Assembly: GCF_051401765.1 (NCBI RefSeq)
Contig: NW_027480422.1
Coordinates: forward strand, 26,740,001 to 26,804,000
Reading direction: 5' to 3'
Origin: Calliopsis andreniformis
Taxonomy: Eukaryota > Arthropoda > Insecta > Hymenoptera > Andrenidae
DNA: 64,000 nucleotides
The notes beneath the pieces are model-generated. The model worked only from the letters and a program-made list of their open reading frames with translations. It searched no databases and had not been told where the DNA came from. The number at the start of each line of letters is the position of its first letter. The stretch's first letter is position 1. Of this stretch, positions 24,701 through 38,543 are shown in pieces. A program made the position numbers and the translations under genes.

Positions 24701-25229
24701 CAGGAATTATTGCAACCAGTGTGAATGGTATGGTCTTTTCTACGTTCCGGGCAACCTAGGCTTCACTCTAGGGCGTCGCTCCACCACATCGAATAGCTGC
24801 GGCCTTAGAAGTCAACGCCAGAAGCATAAAATTCAATATAAATACAACAGTTTTTCAATCGTATAACAGGAATAATTGCAAACAGTGTGAAAGATATGGT
24901 CATTTCTACGTTGCGGGCATCCTAGGTTTCACTCTTGGGCGTTGCTCCACCACATCGAATAGCTACGGCCTTAGTAGTCAACTCCAGAAGCATAAAATAC
25001 AATATAAATACAACAGCTTTTCCATCGTATAAAATGAATGATTGCAAACAGTGTGAAAGTTATAGTCATTTCTACGTTCCGGGCAACCTAGGCTTCACTT
25101 TAGGGCGTTGCTCCACCAGATCGAATAGTTAGGGACTTAGAATTCGACGCCAGAAGCATAAAATACAACATAAGTACATCAGTTTTTCCATCGTATTACA
25201 GGAATAATTGCAACCAGTGTGAATGTACA
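21743..25229 (+). repeat. Block C 21-monomer higher-order repeat, copy 2 (3487 bp)
   Basis: It is nearly identical to copy 1 and keeps the 1-bp insertion in monomer 21909 but lacks the private deletion of copy 1, hence the 1-bp longer length. Shared rare features include the TATAGTCAT start at 21577 and 25064 and the GCTGCTCCTCCAGATAG unit at 21079 and 24566. The retained identity suggests a recent tandem duplication. Confidence 0.93.
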
Positions 25230-25490
25230 GCTCATTTTTACGTTCCGGGCAACCTAGGCTGCGCTCAAGGGCGTTGCTCCACCAGATCGAATAGCTAGGG
25301 ACTTAGAATTCAACGCCAGAAGAATAAAATACAAAATAAATAGAACAGTTTTTCCATCGTATAAAACGAATATTTGCAACCAGTGTGAAATTTATGGCCA
25401 TTTCTACGTTCCGGGCAACCTAGGCTTCGCTCTAGGGCGTTGTTCCACCACATCGAATAGCTACGGCCTTAGAAGTCAACGCCAGAAACA
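25230..25490 (+). repeat. Block C higher-order repeat, partial copy 3
   Basis: The monomer at 25230 (GCTCAT subtype) and the start of 25396 match 18257 and 18423. At about 25490 the tail changes to AAACATAAAATACAATATAAATACAAC and the order departs from block C. The same truncated arrangement appears in the displaced copy at 37678-37940, so the junction predates that copying. Confidence 0.8.
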
Positions 25491-27221
25491 TAAAATACAA
25501 TATAAATACAACAGCTTTTCCATCGTATAAAACGAATAATTGCAACCAGTTTGAAAGTAATGGTCATTTCTACGTTCCGGGCATCCTAGACTGAACTCTG
25601 AGGCATTGCTCCGCCAGATCTAATACATAGGGCCTTAGAAGTCAACGCCAGAAGAATAAAGTACAATCAAAATCCAACAGTTTGTCCATCGTATAACAGG
25701 AATAATTGCAACAAGCCTGAAGGTAATGGTCATTTCTACGTTCCGGGCAACCTAGGTTTTGCTCTAGGGCGTTGCTCCACCACACTGAATAGTTAGGGCC
25801 TTAGAAGTCAACGCCAGAAGCACCAAATACAAAATAAATACAACAGTTTTTCCATCGTATAAAACGAATAATTGCAACCAGTATGAAAGTTATGGTCATT
25901 TCTACGTTCCGGGCAACCTAGGCTTCACCCTAGGTCGTTGCTCCACCTGTTCGAATAGATAGGGCCTAAGAAGTCAACGCCAGAAGCGTAAAATACGATA
26001 TATGTACAACAGTTTTACCATGGTATAAAAAGAATAATCGCAAACATTGTGAAGGTAATGGTCATTTCTACGTTCCGGGCAACCTAGGCTTCACCCTAGG
26101 GCGTTGCTCCACCTGATCGAATAGTTAGGGCCTAAGAAGTCAACGCCAGAAGCATAAAATACGATATATGTACAACAGTTTTACCACCGTATAAAACGAA
26201 TAATCGCAAACCGTGTGAAGGTGATGGTCATTTCTATATTCCGAGCAACCTAGGCTTCACTCTAGGGCGTTGCTCCACCAGATCGAATAGTTGGGGCCTT
26301 AGGAGTCAACGGTCGAAGCATAAAATACAAAATAAGTAGAACAGTTTTTCCATTGTATAAAACGAATAATTGCAACCAGTATGAAAGTAATGGTCATTTC
26401 TACGTTCCGGGCAACCTAGGCTTAACACTAGGGCGCTGCTCCACCGGATCGAACAGTTTGGGCCCAGGAAGTCAACGCCAGAAGCATAAAATACAATATA
26501 AATACAACAGTTTTTCCCTTGTATAAAAGGAATAATTGCAACCAGTATGAAAGCTATGGTCATTTCTACGTTCCGGGCAACCTAGGCTTCACCCTAGGTC
26601 GTTGCTCCACCTGATCAAATAGTTAGGGCCTAAGAAGTCAACGCCAGAAGCATAAAACACGATATATGTACAACAGTTTTACCATCGTATAAAATGAATA
26701 ATCGCAAACAGTGTGAAGGTAACGGTCATTCCTACGTTCCGGGCAACCTAGGCTTCACCCTAGGGCGTTGTTCCACCAGAGCGAATAGTTAGGGCCTAAG
26801 AAGTCATCGCCAGAAGCATAAAATACAATAAAAATACAACAGTTTTTCCATCGTATAAAACTAATAATTGCAACCAGTGTGAAAGTAATGGCCATTTCTG
26901 CGTTCCGGGCAACTTAGTCTTCACTATAGGGCGTTGCCCCACCACATCGATTAGCTACGGCCTTAGAAGTCACCGCCTTAAGTATAAAATACAGTAAAAA
27001 TAGAACAGTTTTTTCATCGTATCAAAGGAATAATTGCAACCAGAGTGAAAGTAATGGTCATTTCTACGTTCCGGGCAACCTAGGCTTAACACTAGGGCGC
27101 TGCTCCACCGGATCGAACAGTTTGGGCCCAGGAAGTCAACGCCAGAAGCATAAAATACAATATAAATACAACAGTTTTTCCCTTGTATAAAAGGAATAAT
27201 TGCAACCAGTATGAAAGCTAT
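25490..27221 (+). repeat. Transition segment with a 4-monomer duplication (26392-27719)
   Basis: Monomers 25562, 25728, 25894 and 26060 continue into the displaced copy at 38010-38543. From 26226 the order resembles block B (TCTATATTCCGAGC at 26226, then 26392, 26558 and 26724). The units at 26392, 26558, 26724 and 26890 then repeat at 27056, 27222, 27388 and 27554. This is a 664-bp tandem duplication of four monomers that runs into block D copy 1. Confidence 0.85.
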
Positions 27222-30043
27222 GGTCATTTCTACGTTCCGGGCAACCTAGGCTTCACCCTAGGTCGTTGCTCCACCTGATCGAATAGTTAGGGCCTAAGAA
27301 GTCAACGCCAGAAGCATAAAACACGATATATGTACAACAGTTTTACCATCGTATAAAATGAATAATCGCAAACAGTGTGAAGGTAACGGTCATTCCTACG
27401 TTCCGGGCAACCTAGGCTTCACCCTAGGGCGTTGTTCCACCAGAGCGAATAGTTAGGGCCTAAGAAGTCATCGCCAGAAGCATAAAATACAATAAAAATA
27501 CAACAGTTTTTCCATCGTATAAAACTAATAATTGCAACCAGTGTGAAAGTAATGGCCATTTCTGCGTTCCGGGCAACTTAGTCTTCACTATAGGGCGTTG
27601 CCCCACCACATCGATTAGCTACGGCCTTAGAAGTCACCGCCTTAAGTATAAAATACAGTAAAAATAGAACAGTTTTTTCATCGTATCAAAGGAATAATTG
27701 CAACCAGAGTGAAAGTAATGGTCATTTCTACGTTTCGGGCGACCTAGGCTTCACACTAGGGCGTAGCTCCACCAGATCGAATAGCTAGGGCCTTAGAAGT
27801 CAACGTCCGAAACCTAAAGTACAATAAAAGTACAACAGTTTTTCCATCGTATAACGGGAATAATTGCAACCAGTGTGAGGGTGATGGTCTAGACCACGTT
27901 CCGGGCAACATAGGGTTCACTCTAGGGCGTTGGTCCACCAGATCCAATAATTAGGGCCTAAGAAGTCAACGACAGAAGCACCAAATACAAAATAAATACA
28001 ACAGTTTTTCCATCGTATAAAACGAATAATTGCAACCAGTAAGAAAGTAATGGCCATTTCTGCGTTCCGGGCAACCTATGCTTCAGTCTAGGGCGTTGCC
28101 CCACCACATCGAATAGCTACGGCCTGAGAAGTCAACTCCAGGAGCATAAAATACAAAATAAATACTACAGTTTTTCCATTGTATAACAGGAATAACAGCA
28201 ACCAGTGTGAAAGTACTGGTCATTTCTACGTTCCGGGTAACCTAGGCTTCACTCTAGGGCGTTGCTCCACCAGATCGAATAGCTAGGGAGTTAGAATTCA
28301 ACGCCCGAAGAATAAAATACAACATAAGTACAACAGTTTTACCATCGTGTAAAATGAATAATCGCAAGCAGTGTGAAGGTAATGGTCATTTCCACGTTCC
28401 GGGCAACCTACGCTTCACTCTAGGGCGTTGTTCCACCACATCGAATAGCTACGCCCTTAGAAGTCAACACCAGAAACATAAAATACAATATAAATACAAC
28501 AGTTTTTCCATCATATAAAATGAATAATTGCAACCAGTGTGAAAGTAATGGCCATTTCTACGTTCCGGGCATCCTAGACCTAACTCTGAGGCATTGCTCC
28601 TCCAGATCTAATACATAGGGCCTTAGAAGTCAACGCCAGAAGAATAAAGTACAATCAAAATCCAACAGTTTGTCCATCGTATAACAGGAATAATTGCAAC
28701 AAGCGTGAAGGTAATGGTCATTTCTACGATCCGGGCAACCTAGGTTTTGCTCTAGGGCGTTGCTCCACCAGATCGAATAGTTAGGGCCTTAAAAGTCAAC
28801 GCCCGAAGCATGAAATACAAAATAAATACAACAATTTTTCCATTGTATAACAGGAATAACCACAACCAGTGTGAAAGTACTGGTCATTTCTGCGTTCCGG
28901 GCAACCTAGGCTTCACTCTAGGGCGTTGCTCCACCAGATTGAATAGTTAGGGCCTAAGAAGTTAAAGCCAGAAGCATAAAATGCAATATAAATACAACAG
29001 TTTTTCCCTTGTATAACAGGAATAATTGCGACCAGTGTGAAAGCTATGGTCACTTCTACGTTACGGGCAACCTAGGCTACACTCCAGGGCGTTGGTCCAC
29101 CAGATCCAATAGCTAGGGCCTAAGAAGTCAACGCCAGGAGCACCAAATACAAAATAAATGCAACAGTTTTTCCATCGTATAAAACGAATAATTGCAACCA
29201 GTATGAAAACTATGGTCATTTCTACGTTCCGGGCAACCTAGGTTTCAGTTTAGGGCGTTGCTCCACCAGATCGAATAGTTAGGTACTTAGAATTCGACGC
29301 CAGAAGCATAAAATACAACATAAGTACAACAGTTTCTCCATCGTATAACAGGAATAATTGCAAACAGGGTGAAGGTAATGGTCATTTTTACGTTCCGGGC
29401 AACCTAGGCTTCACTCTAGGGTGTTGCTCCACCAGATCGAATAGTTAGGGCCTAAGAAGTCTACGCCAGAAGCATAAAATACAATAAAAATACAACAGCA
29501 TTTCCATCGTATAAAATGAATGATTGCAAACAGTGTGAAAGTTCTGGTCATTTCTACGTTCCGGGCAACCTAGGCTTAACTCCAGGGCGTTGCTCCACCA
29601 GATCGAATAGTTAGGGCCTTAGAAGTCAACGCCAGAAGCATAAAATACAATAAAAATACAACAGTTTTTTCATCGTATAACAGGAATAATTGCCACCAGA
29701 GTGAAAGTAATGGTCATTTCTACGTTTCGGGCGACCTAGGCTTCACTCTAGGGCGTTGCTCCACCAGATCGAATAGTTAGGGCCTAAGAAGTCAAAGCCA
29801 GAAGCATAAAATGCAATATAAATACAACAGTTTTACCATCGTATAAAATGAATAATCGCAAACAGTGTGAAGGTAACGGTCATTCCTACGTTCCGGGCAA
29901 CCTAGGCTTCACTCTAGCGCGTTGTTCCACCAGAGGGAATAGTTAGGGCCTAAGAAGTCAACGCCTGAAGCACCAAATACAAAATTAATACAACAGTTTT
30001 TCCCTTGTATAAAAGGAATAATTGCAACCAGTATGAAAGCTAT
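27222..30043 (+). repeat. Block D higher-order repeat, copy 1 (17 monomers, 2822 bp)
   Basis: From 27222 to about 29833 it matches copy 2 at a constant +2822, which is exactly 17 monomers. Markers in order are TTAGTCTTCACTATAGGG at 27554, a GTTTCGGGCGACC unit at 27720, the GGTCTAGACC unit at 27886, GCATCCTAGACC at 28550 and TACGATCCGGG at 28716. The monomer at 29712 switches at about phase 115-125 to a TTTTACC tail, and 29878 is a junction unit with CTCTAGCGCG that is found again at 48796. Confidence 0.9.
27886..27895. repeat. Perfect 10-bp palindrome GGTCTAGACC, block D copy 1
   Basis: The usual phase 1-13 GGTCATTTCTACG is replaced by GGTCTAGACCACG with no change in length. Several clustered substitutions create a perfect 10-bp palindrome. 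The same unit occurs in all five block D copies and nowhere else that I saw. Confidence 0.9.
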
Positions 30044-33000
30044 GGTCATTTCTACGTTCCGGGCAACCTAGGCTTCACCCTAGGTCGTTGCTCCACCTGA
30101 TCGAATAGTTAGGGCCTAAGAAGTCAACGCCAGAAGCATAAAACACGATATATGTACAACAGTTTTACCATCGTATAAAATGAATAATCGCAAACAGTGT
30201 GAAGGTAACGGTCATTCCTACGTTCCGGGCAACCTAGGCTTCACCCTAGGGCGTTGTTCCACCAGAGCGAATAGTTAGGGCCTAAGAAGTCATCGCCAGA
30301 AGCATAAAATACAATAAAAATACAACAGTTTTTCCATCGTATAAAACTAATAATTGCAACCAGTGTGAAAGTAATGGCCATTTCTGCGTTCCGGGCAACT
30401 TAGTCTTCACTATAGGGCGTTGCCCCACCACATCGATTAGCTACGGCCTTAGAAGTCACCGCCTTAAGTATAAAATACAGTAAAAATAGAACAGTTTTTT
30501 CATCGTATCAAAGGAATAATTGCAACCAGAGTGAAAGTAATGGTCATTTCTACGTTTCGGGCGACCTAGGCTTCACACTAGGGCGTAGCTCCACCAGATC
30601 GAATAGCTAGGGCCTTAGAAGTCAACGTCCGAAACCTAAAGTACAATAAAAGTACAACAGTTTTTCCATCGTATAACGGGAATAATTGCAACCAGTGTGA
30701 GGGTGATGGTCTAGACCACGTTCCGGGCAACATAGGGTTCACTCTAGGGCGTTGGTCCACCAGATCCAATAATTAGGGCCTAAGAAGTCAACGACAGAAG
30801 CACCAAATACAAAATAAATACAACAGTTTTTCCATCGTATAAAACGAATAATTGCAACCAGTAAGAAAGTAATGGCCATTTCTGCGTTCCGGGCAACCTA
30901 TGCTTCAGTCTAGGGCGTTGCCCCACCACATCGAATAGCTACGGCCTGAGAAGTCAACTCCAGGAGCATAAAATACAAAATAAATACTACAGTTTTTCCA
31001 TTGTATAACAGGAATAACTGCAACCAGTGTGAAAGTACTGGTCATTTCTACGTTCCGGGTAACCTAGGCTTCACTCTAGGGCGTTGCTCCACCAGATCGA
31101 ATAGCTAGGGAGTTAGAATTCAACGCCCGAAAAATAAAATACAACATAAGTACAACAGTTTTACCATCGTGTAAAATGAATAATCGCAAGCAGTGTGAAG
31201 GTAATGGTCATTTCCACGTTCCGGGCAACCTACGCTTCACTCTAGGGCGTTGTTCCACCACATCGAATAGCTACGCCCTTAGAAGTCAACACCAGAAACA
31301 TAAAATACAATATAAATACAACAGTTTTTCCATCGTATAAAATGAATAATTGCAACCAGTGTGAAAGTAATGGCCATTTCTACGTTCCGGGCATCCTAGA
31401 CCTAACTCTGAGGCATTGCTCCTCCAGATCTAATACATAGGGCCTTAGAAGTCAACGCCAGAAGAATAAAGTACAATCAAAATCCAACAGTTTGTCCATC
31501 GTATAACAGGAATAATTGCAACAAGCGTGAAGGTAATGGTCATTTCTACGATCCGGGCAACCTAGGTTTTGCTCTAGGGCGTTGCTCCACCAGATCGAAT
31601 AGTTAGGGCCTTAAAAGTCAACGCCCGAAGCATGAAATACAAAATAAATACAACAATTTTTCCATTGTATAACAGGAATAACCACAACCAGTGTGAAAGT
31701 ACTGGTCATTTCTGCGTTCCGGGCAACCTAGGCTTCACTCTAGGGCGTTGCTCCACCAGATTGAATAGTTAGGGCCTAAGAAGTTAAAGCCAGAAGCATA
31801 AAATGCAATATAAATACAACAGTTTTTCCCTTGTATAACAGGAATAATTTCGACCAGTGTGAAAGCTATGGTCACTTCTACGTTACGGGCAACCTAGGCT
31901 ACACTCCAGGGCGTTGGTCCACCAGATCCAATAGCTAGGGCCTAAGAAGTCAACGCCAGGAGCACCAAATACAAAATAAATGCAACAGTTTTTCCATCGT
32001 ATAAAACGAATAATTGCAACCAGTATGAAAACTATGGTCATTTCTACGTTCAGGGCAACCTAGGTTTCAGTTTAGGGCGTTGCTCCACCAGATCGAATAG
32101 TTAGGTACTTAGAATTCGACGCCAGAAGCATAAAATACAACATAAGTACAACAGTTTCTCCATCGTATAACAGGAATAATTGCAACCAGGGTGAAGGTAA
32201 TGGTCATTTTTACGTTCCGGGCAACCTAGGCTTCACTCTAGGGTGTTGCTCCACCAGATCGAATAGTTAGGGCCTAAGAAGTCTACGCCAGAAGCATAAA
32301 ATACAATAAAAATACAACAGCATTTCCATCGTATAAAATGAATGATTGCAAACAGTGTGAAAGTTCTGGTCATTTCTACGTTCCGGGCAACCTAGGCTTA
32401 ACTCCAGGGCGTTGCTCCACCAGATCGAATAGTTAGGGCCTTAGAAGTCAACGCCAGAAGCATAAAATACAATAAAAATACAACAGTTTTTTCATCGTAT
32501 AACAGGAATAATTGCCACCAGAGTGAAAGTAATGGTCATTTCTACGTTTCGGGCGACCTAGGCTTCACTCTAGGGCGTTGCTCCACCAGATCGAATAGTT
32601 AGGGCCTAAGAAGTCAAAGCCAGAAGCATAAAATGCAATATAAATACAACAGTTTTTCCCTTGTATAACAGGAATAATTGCAACCAGGGTGAAAGCTATG
32701 GTCACTTCTACGTTCCGGGCAACCTAGGCTACACTCCGGGGCGTCGGTCCACCAGATCCAATAGCTAGGGCCAAAGAAGTCAACGCCAGGAGCACCAAAT
32801 ACAAAATAAATGCAACAGTTTTTCCATCGTATAAAACTAATAATTGCAACCAGTATGAAAACTATGGTCATTTCTACGTTCCGGGCAACCTAGGCTTCAC
32901 TCTAGGGCGTTGCTCAACCACCTCGAATAGCTACGGCCCTAGAAGACAACGCCATAACTATAAAATACGATATAAATACAACAGTCTTTCCATCGTATAA

Positions 33001-34689
33001 AACGAATAATTGCAACCAGTCTGATAGTTATGGTCATTTCTACGTTCCGGGCAACCTAAGCTTCACCCTAGGGCGTTGCTCCACCAGATCGAAGAGTTAG
33101 GGCCTAAGAAGTCAACGCCAGGAGCATAAAATACGATATATGTACAACAGTTTTTCCATGTATAAAATGACTAATTGCAAACAGTGAGGAAGTAATGGTC
33201 ATTTCTACGTTCCGGGCAACCTAGGCTTCACTCAGGGCGTTGCTCCTCCACATCGAATAGCTACGGCCTTAGAAGTCAACGCCCGAAGCATAAAATATAA
33301 AATAAATAGAACAGTTTTTCCACTGTATAAAACGAATAATTGAAACCAGTGTGAAAGTTATGGTCATTTCTACGTTCCGGGCAACCTAGGCTTCACTCCA
33401 GTGCGTTGCTCCACCAGATCGAATAGTTAGGGACTTAGAATTCGACGCCAGAAGCATAAAATACAACATAAGTACAACAGTTTTTCCATCGTATAACAGG
33501 AATAATTGCAACCAGTGTGAAAGTACAGGTCATTTTTACGTTCCGGGCAACCTAGGCTTCGCTCAAGGGCGCTGCTCCACCACATCGAATAGTTAGGGCC
33601 TTAGAAATCAACGCCAGAAGCACCAAATACAAAATAAATACAACAGTTTTTCCATCGTATGAAACGAATAATCGCAAACAGTGTGAAGGTAATGGTCATT
33701 TCTACGTTCCGGGCAACCTAGGCTTCCCCCTAGGGCGTTGTTCCACCAGAGCGAATAGTTAGGGCCTAAGAAGTCAACGCCTGAAGCATAAAGTACAATC
33801 AAAATCCAACAGTTTGTCCATCGTATAGCTGGAATAATTGCAACCAGAGTGAAAGTAATGGTAATTTCTACGTTTCGGGCGACCTAGGCTCCACTCTAGG
33901 GCGTTGCTCCACCAGATGGAATTGCTTGGGCCTTAGAAGTCAATGCGAGAAGCATAAAATACAAAATAAATACAACAGTTTTACCATCGTATGAAATGAA
34001 TAATCGCAAATAGTGTGAAGGTAATGGTCATTTCTACGTTCCGGGCAACCTAGGCTTCACTCTAGGGCGTTGCTCCACCAGATCGAATAGTTAGGGCCAT
34101 AGAAGTCAACGCCCGATGCATAAAATACAAAATAAATAGAACAGTTTTTCCATTGTATAAAACGAATAATTGAAACCAGTGTGAAAGTTATGGTCATTTC
34201 CACGTTCCGGGCAACCTAGGCTTCACTACAGGGCGGTGCTCCACCTGATCAAGTAGTTAGGGCCTAAGAAGTCAACGCCAGAAGCATAAAATACAATATA
34301 AATACAACAGCTTTTCCATGGTATATAATGTACATTTGCAAACAGTGTGAAAGTAACGGTCAGTTCTACGTTCCGGGCAACCTATGCTTCACTCTAGGGT
34401 TTTGGTCCACCACATCCAACAGTTAGGGCCTAAGAAGTCAACGCCAGAAGCACCAAATACAAAATAAACACAACAGTCTTTCCATCGTATAAAACGAATA
34501 ATTGCAACCAGTATGAAAGTTGTGGTCATTTCTACGTTCCGCGCAATCTAGGCTTCACTCTAGGGCGTTGCTCAACCACATCGAGTAGGTAGGGCCTTAC
34601 AAGTCAATGCCAGAAGCATAAAATACAATATAAATACACAAGTTTTTCCACTGTATAATATGAATAATTGCAAACAGTGTGGAAGTAAT
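30044..34689 (+). repeat. Block D, copy 2 with extended 3' part (28 monomers, 4646 bp)
   Basis: It repeats copy 1 to about 32655 and then continues through units lacking in copy 1: 32700, 32866, 33032 (165 bp), 33197 (165 bp, CACTCAGGG), 33362, 33528, 33694, 33860 and onward to 34524. From 29878 to about 34715 it matches 48796-53640 at a constant +18918, with only scattered substitutions that I could see. It is followed by the displaced piece of block C. Confidence 0.92.
30708..30717. repeat. GGTCTAGACC palindrome, block D copy 2
   Basis: Same substitution cluster as at 27886, exactly 2822 bp downstream. Confidence 0.9.
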
Positions 34690-34702
34690 GGTCATTTCTA
34701 CG

Positions 34703-37700
34703 TTCCGGGCAACCTAGGCTTAACTGTAGGGCGTTGCTCCACCAGATCGCATAGTTAGGGACTTAGAAGTAAACGCAAGAAGCATACAACACAATAAAAA
34801 TACAACAGTCTTTCCATCGAATAAAAGGAATAATTGCAACCAGTGTGAAAGAAATGGTCATTTCTACTTTCCGGGCAACCTACGTTTCACTCTAGGGCGT
34901 CGCTCCACCAGATCGAATAGCGAGGGACTTAGTTGTCAACGCCAGAAGCATAAAATACAATATAAATACAACAGTTTTTCCATCGTATAAAACGAATAAT
35001 TGCAACCAGTATGAAAGTTATGGTCATTTCTACGTTCCGGCCAACCTAGGCTTCACCATAGGGCGTTGTTCCACCAGATCGCATAGTTAGGGCCTAAGAA
35101 GTCAACGCCAGAAGCATAAAATACAATATAAATACAACAGTTTTCCCATCGTATAAAACGAATAATTGCAACCAGTATGAAAGTTATGGTCATTTCTACG
35201 TTCCGGCCAACCTAGGCTTCACCATAGGGCGTTGTTCCACCAGATCGCATAGTTAGGGCCTAAGAAGTCAACGCCAGAAGCATAAAATACAATATAAATA
35301 CAACAGCTTTTCCATAGTATACGATGTATATTTGCAAACAGTGTGAAAGAAAAGGACATTTCTACGTTCCGGGAAACCTAGGCTTAACTGTAGGGCGTTG
35401 CTCCACCAGATCGCATAGTTAGGGACTTAGAAGTAAACGCAAGAAGCATAAAATACAATAAAAATACAACAGTTTTTCCATCGTATAAAAGGAATAATTG
35501 CAACCAGTGTGCAAGTAATGGTCATTTCTACTTTCCGGGCAACCTAGGTTTCACTCTAGGGCGTTGCTCCACCAGATCGAATAGCGAGGGACTTAGAAGT
35601 AAACGCCAGAAGCATAAAATACAATAAAAGTACAACAGTTTTTCCATCGTATAAAAGGAATAATTGCAACCAGTGTGAAAGTAATGGTCATTTCTACTTT
35701 CCGGGCAACCTAGGTTTCACTCTTGGGCGTTGCCCCACCACATCGAATAGCTACGGCCTTAGAAGTCAACTCGGGAAGCATAAAATACAATATAAATACA
35801 ACAGCTTTTCCATCGTATAAAATGAATGATTGCAAACAGTGTGAAAGTTATGGTCATTTCTACGTTCCGGGCAACCTAGGCTTCAGCCTAGGGCGTTGCT
35901 CCTCCTGATCGAATAGTTAGGGACTTAGAATTCGACGCCACAAGCATAAAATACAACATAAGTACAACAGTTTTTCCGTCGTATTACAGGAATAATTGCA
36001 ACCAGTGTGAATGTACAGCTCATTTTTACGTTCCGGGCAACCTAGGCTTCGCTCAAGGGCGTTGCTCCACCAGACCAAATAGCAAGGGATTTAGAAGTCA
36101 ATGCCAGAAGCATAAAATACAATAAAAATACAACAGTTTTTCCATCGTATAAAAGGAATAATTGCAACCAGTGTGAAAGTAATGGTCATTTCTACTTTCC
36201 GGGCAACCTAGGTTTCACTCTAGGGCGTTGCTCCACCAGATCGCATAGTTAGGGACTTAGAAGTAAACGCAGGATGCATAAAATACAATAAAAATACAAC
36301 AGTTTTTCCATCGTATAAAAGGAATAATTGCAAGCAGTGTGAAGGTAATGGTCATTTCTACGTTCCGTGCAATCTAGGCTTCACTCTAGAGCGTTGCTCC
36401 ACCAGATCGAACAGTTAGGGCCTTAGAAGTCGACGCCCGAAGCATAAAATACAAAATAAATAGAACAGTTTTTCCATTGTATAAAAGGAATAATTGCAAC
36501 CAGTGTGAAAGAAATGGTCATTTCTACTTTCCGGGCAACCTAGGTTTCACTCTAGGGCGTTGCTCCACCAGATCGAATAGCGAGGGACTTAGATGTCAAC
36601 GCCAGAAGCATAAAATACAGTATAAATAAAACAGTTTTCCGATCGTATAAAACGAATAATTGTAACCAGTATGAAAGTTATGGTCATTTCTACGTTCCGG
36701 CCAACCTAGGCTTCACCATAGGGTGTTGTTCCACCAGATCGCATAGTTAGGGCCTAAGAAGTCAACGCCAGAAGCATAAAATACAATATAAATACAACAG
36801 CTTTTCCATAGTATACGATGTATATTTGCAAACAGTGTGAAAGAAAAGGCCATTTCTACGTTCCGGGCAACCTAGGCTTAACTGTAGGGCGTTGCTCCAC
36901 CAGATCGCATAGTTAGGGACTTAGAAGTAAACGCAAGAAGCATAAAATACAATAAAAATACAACAGTTTTTCCATCGCATAAAAGGAATAATTGCAACCA
37001 GTGTGAAAGTGATGGTCATTTCTGCATTCCGGGCAACCTAGGCTTCACTCTAGGGCGCTGCTCCTCCAGATAGAATAGTTAGGGCCCAGGAAGTCAACGC
37101 CAGAAGCATAAAAGACAATATAAATACAACAGTTTTTCCCTTGTATAACAGGAATTATTGCAACCAGTGTGAATGGTATGGTCTTTTCTACGTTCCGGGC
37201 AACCTAGGCTTCACTCTAGGGCGTCGCTCCACCACATCGAATAGCTGCGGCCTTAGAAGTCAACGCCAGAAGCATAAAATTCAATATAAATACAACAGTT
37301 TTTCAATCGTATAACAGGAATAATTGCAAACAGTGTGAAAGATATGGTCATTTCTACGTTGCGGGCATCCTAGGTTTCACTCTTGGGCGTTGCTCCACCA
37401 CATCGAATAGCTACGGCCTTAGTAGTCAACTCCAGAAGCATAAAATACAATATAAATACAACAGCTTTTCCATCGTATAAAATGAATGATTGCAAACAGT
37501 GTGAAAGTTATAGTCATTTCTACGTTCCGGGCAACCTAGGCTTCACTTTAGGGCGTTGCTCCACCAGATCGAATAGTTAGGGACTTAGAATTCGACGCCA
37601 GAAGCATAAAATACAACATAAGTACATCAGTTTTTCCATCGTATTACAGGAATAATTGCAACCAGTGTGAATGTACAGCTCATTTTTACGTTCCGGGCAA

Positions 37701-38543
37701 CCTAGGCTTCGCTCAAGGGCGTTGCTCCACCAGATCGAATAGCTAGGGACTTAGAATTCAACGCCAGAAGAATAAAATACAAAATAAATAGAACAGTTTT
37801 TCCATCGTATAAAACGAATATTTGCAACCAGTGTGAAATTTATGGCCATTTCTACGTTCCGGGCAACCTAGGCTTCGCTCTAGGGCGTTGTTCCACCACA
37901 TCGAATAGCTACGGCCTTAGAAGTCAACGCCAGAAACATAAAATACAATATAAATACAACAGCTTTTCCATCGTATAAAACGAATAATTGCAACCAGTTT
38001 GAAAGTAATGGTCATTTCTACGTTCCGGGCATCCTAGACTGAACTCTGAGGCATTGCTCCGCCAGATCTAATACATAGGGCCTTAGAAGTCAACGCCAGA
38101 AGAATAAAGTACAATCAAAATCCAACAGTTTGTCCATCGTATAACAGGAATAATTGCAACAAGCCTGAAGGTAATGGTCATTTCTACGTTCCGGGCAACC
38201 TAGGTTTTGCTCTAGGGCGTTGCTCCACCACACTGAATAGTTAGGGCCTTAGAAGTCAACGCCAGAAGCACCAAATACAAAATAAATACAACAGTTTTTC
38301 CATCGTATAAAACGAATAATTGCAACCAGTATGAAAGTTATGGTCATTTCTACGTTCCGGGCAACCTAGGCTTCACCCTAGGGCGTTGCTCCACCTGTTC
38401 GAATAGATAGGGCCTAAGAAGTCAACGCCAGAAGCGTAAAATACGATATATGTACAACAGTTTTACCATGGTATAAAAAGAATAATCGCAAACATTGTGA
38501 AGGTAATGGTCATTTCTACGTTCCGGGCAACCTAGGCTTCACC
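34703..38543 (+). repeat. Displaced copy of block C and its 3' flank
   Basis: It matches about 22255-26095 at a constant +12448, about 23 monomers. It includes the block C to transition junction near 25490, so the copied stretch ignored the higher-order repeat boundary. The 5' switch lies within the monomer at 34690 (at about phase 30) and the 3' switch within 38508 (at about phase 31-40). It sits between block D copy 2 and the E module. Confidence 0.9.
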
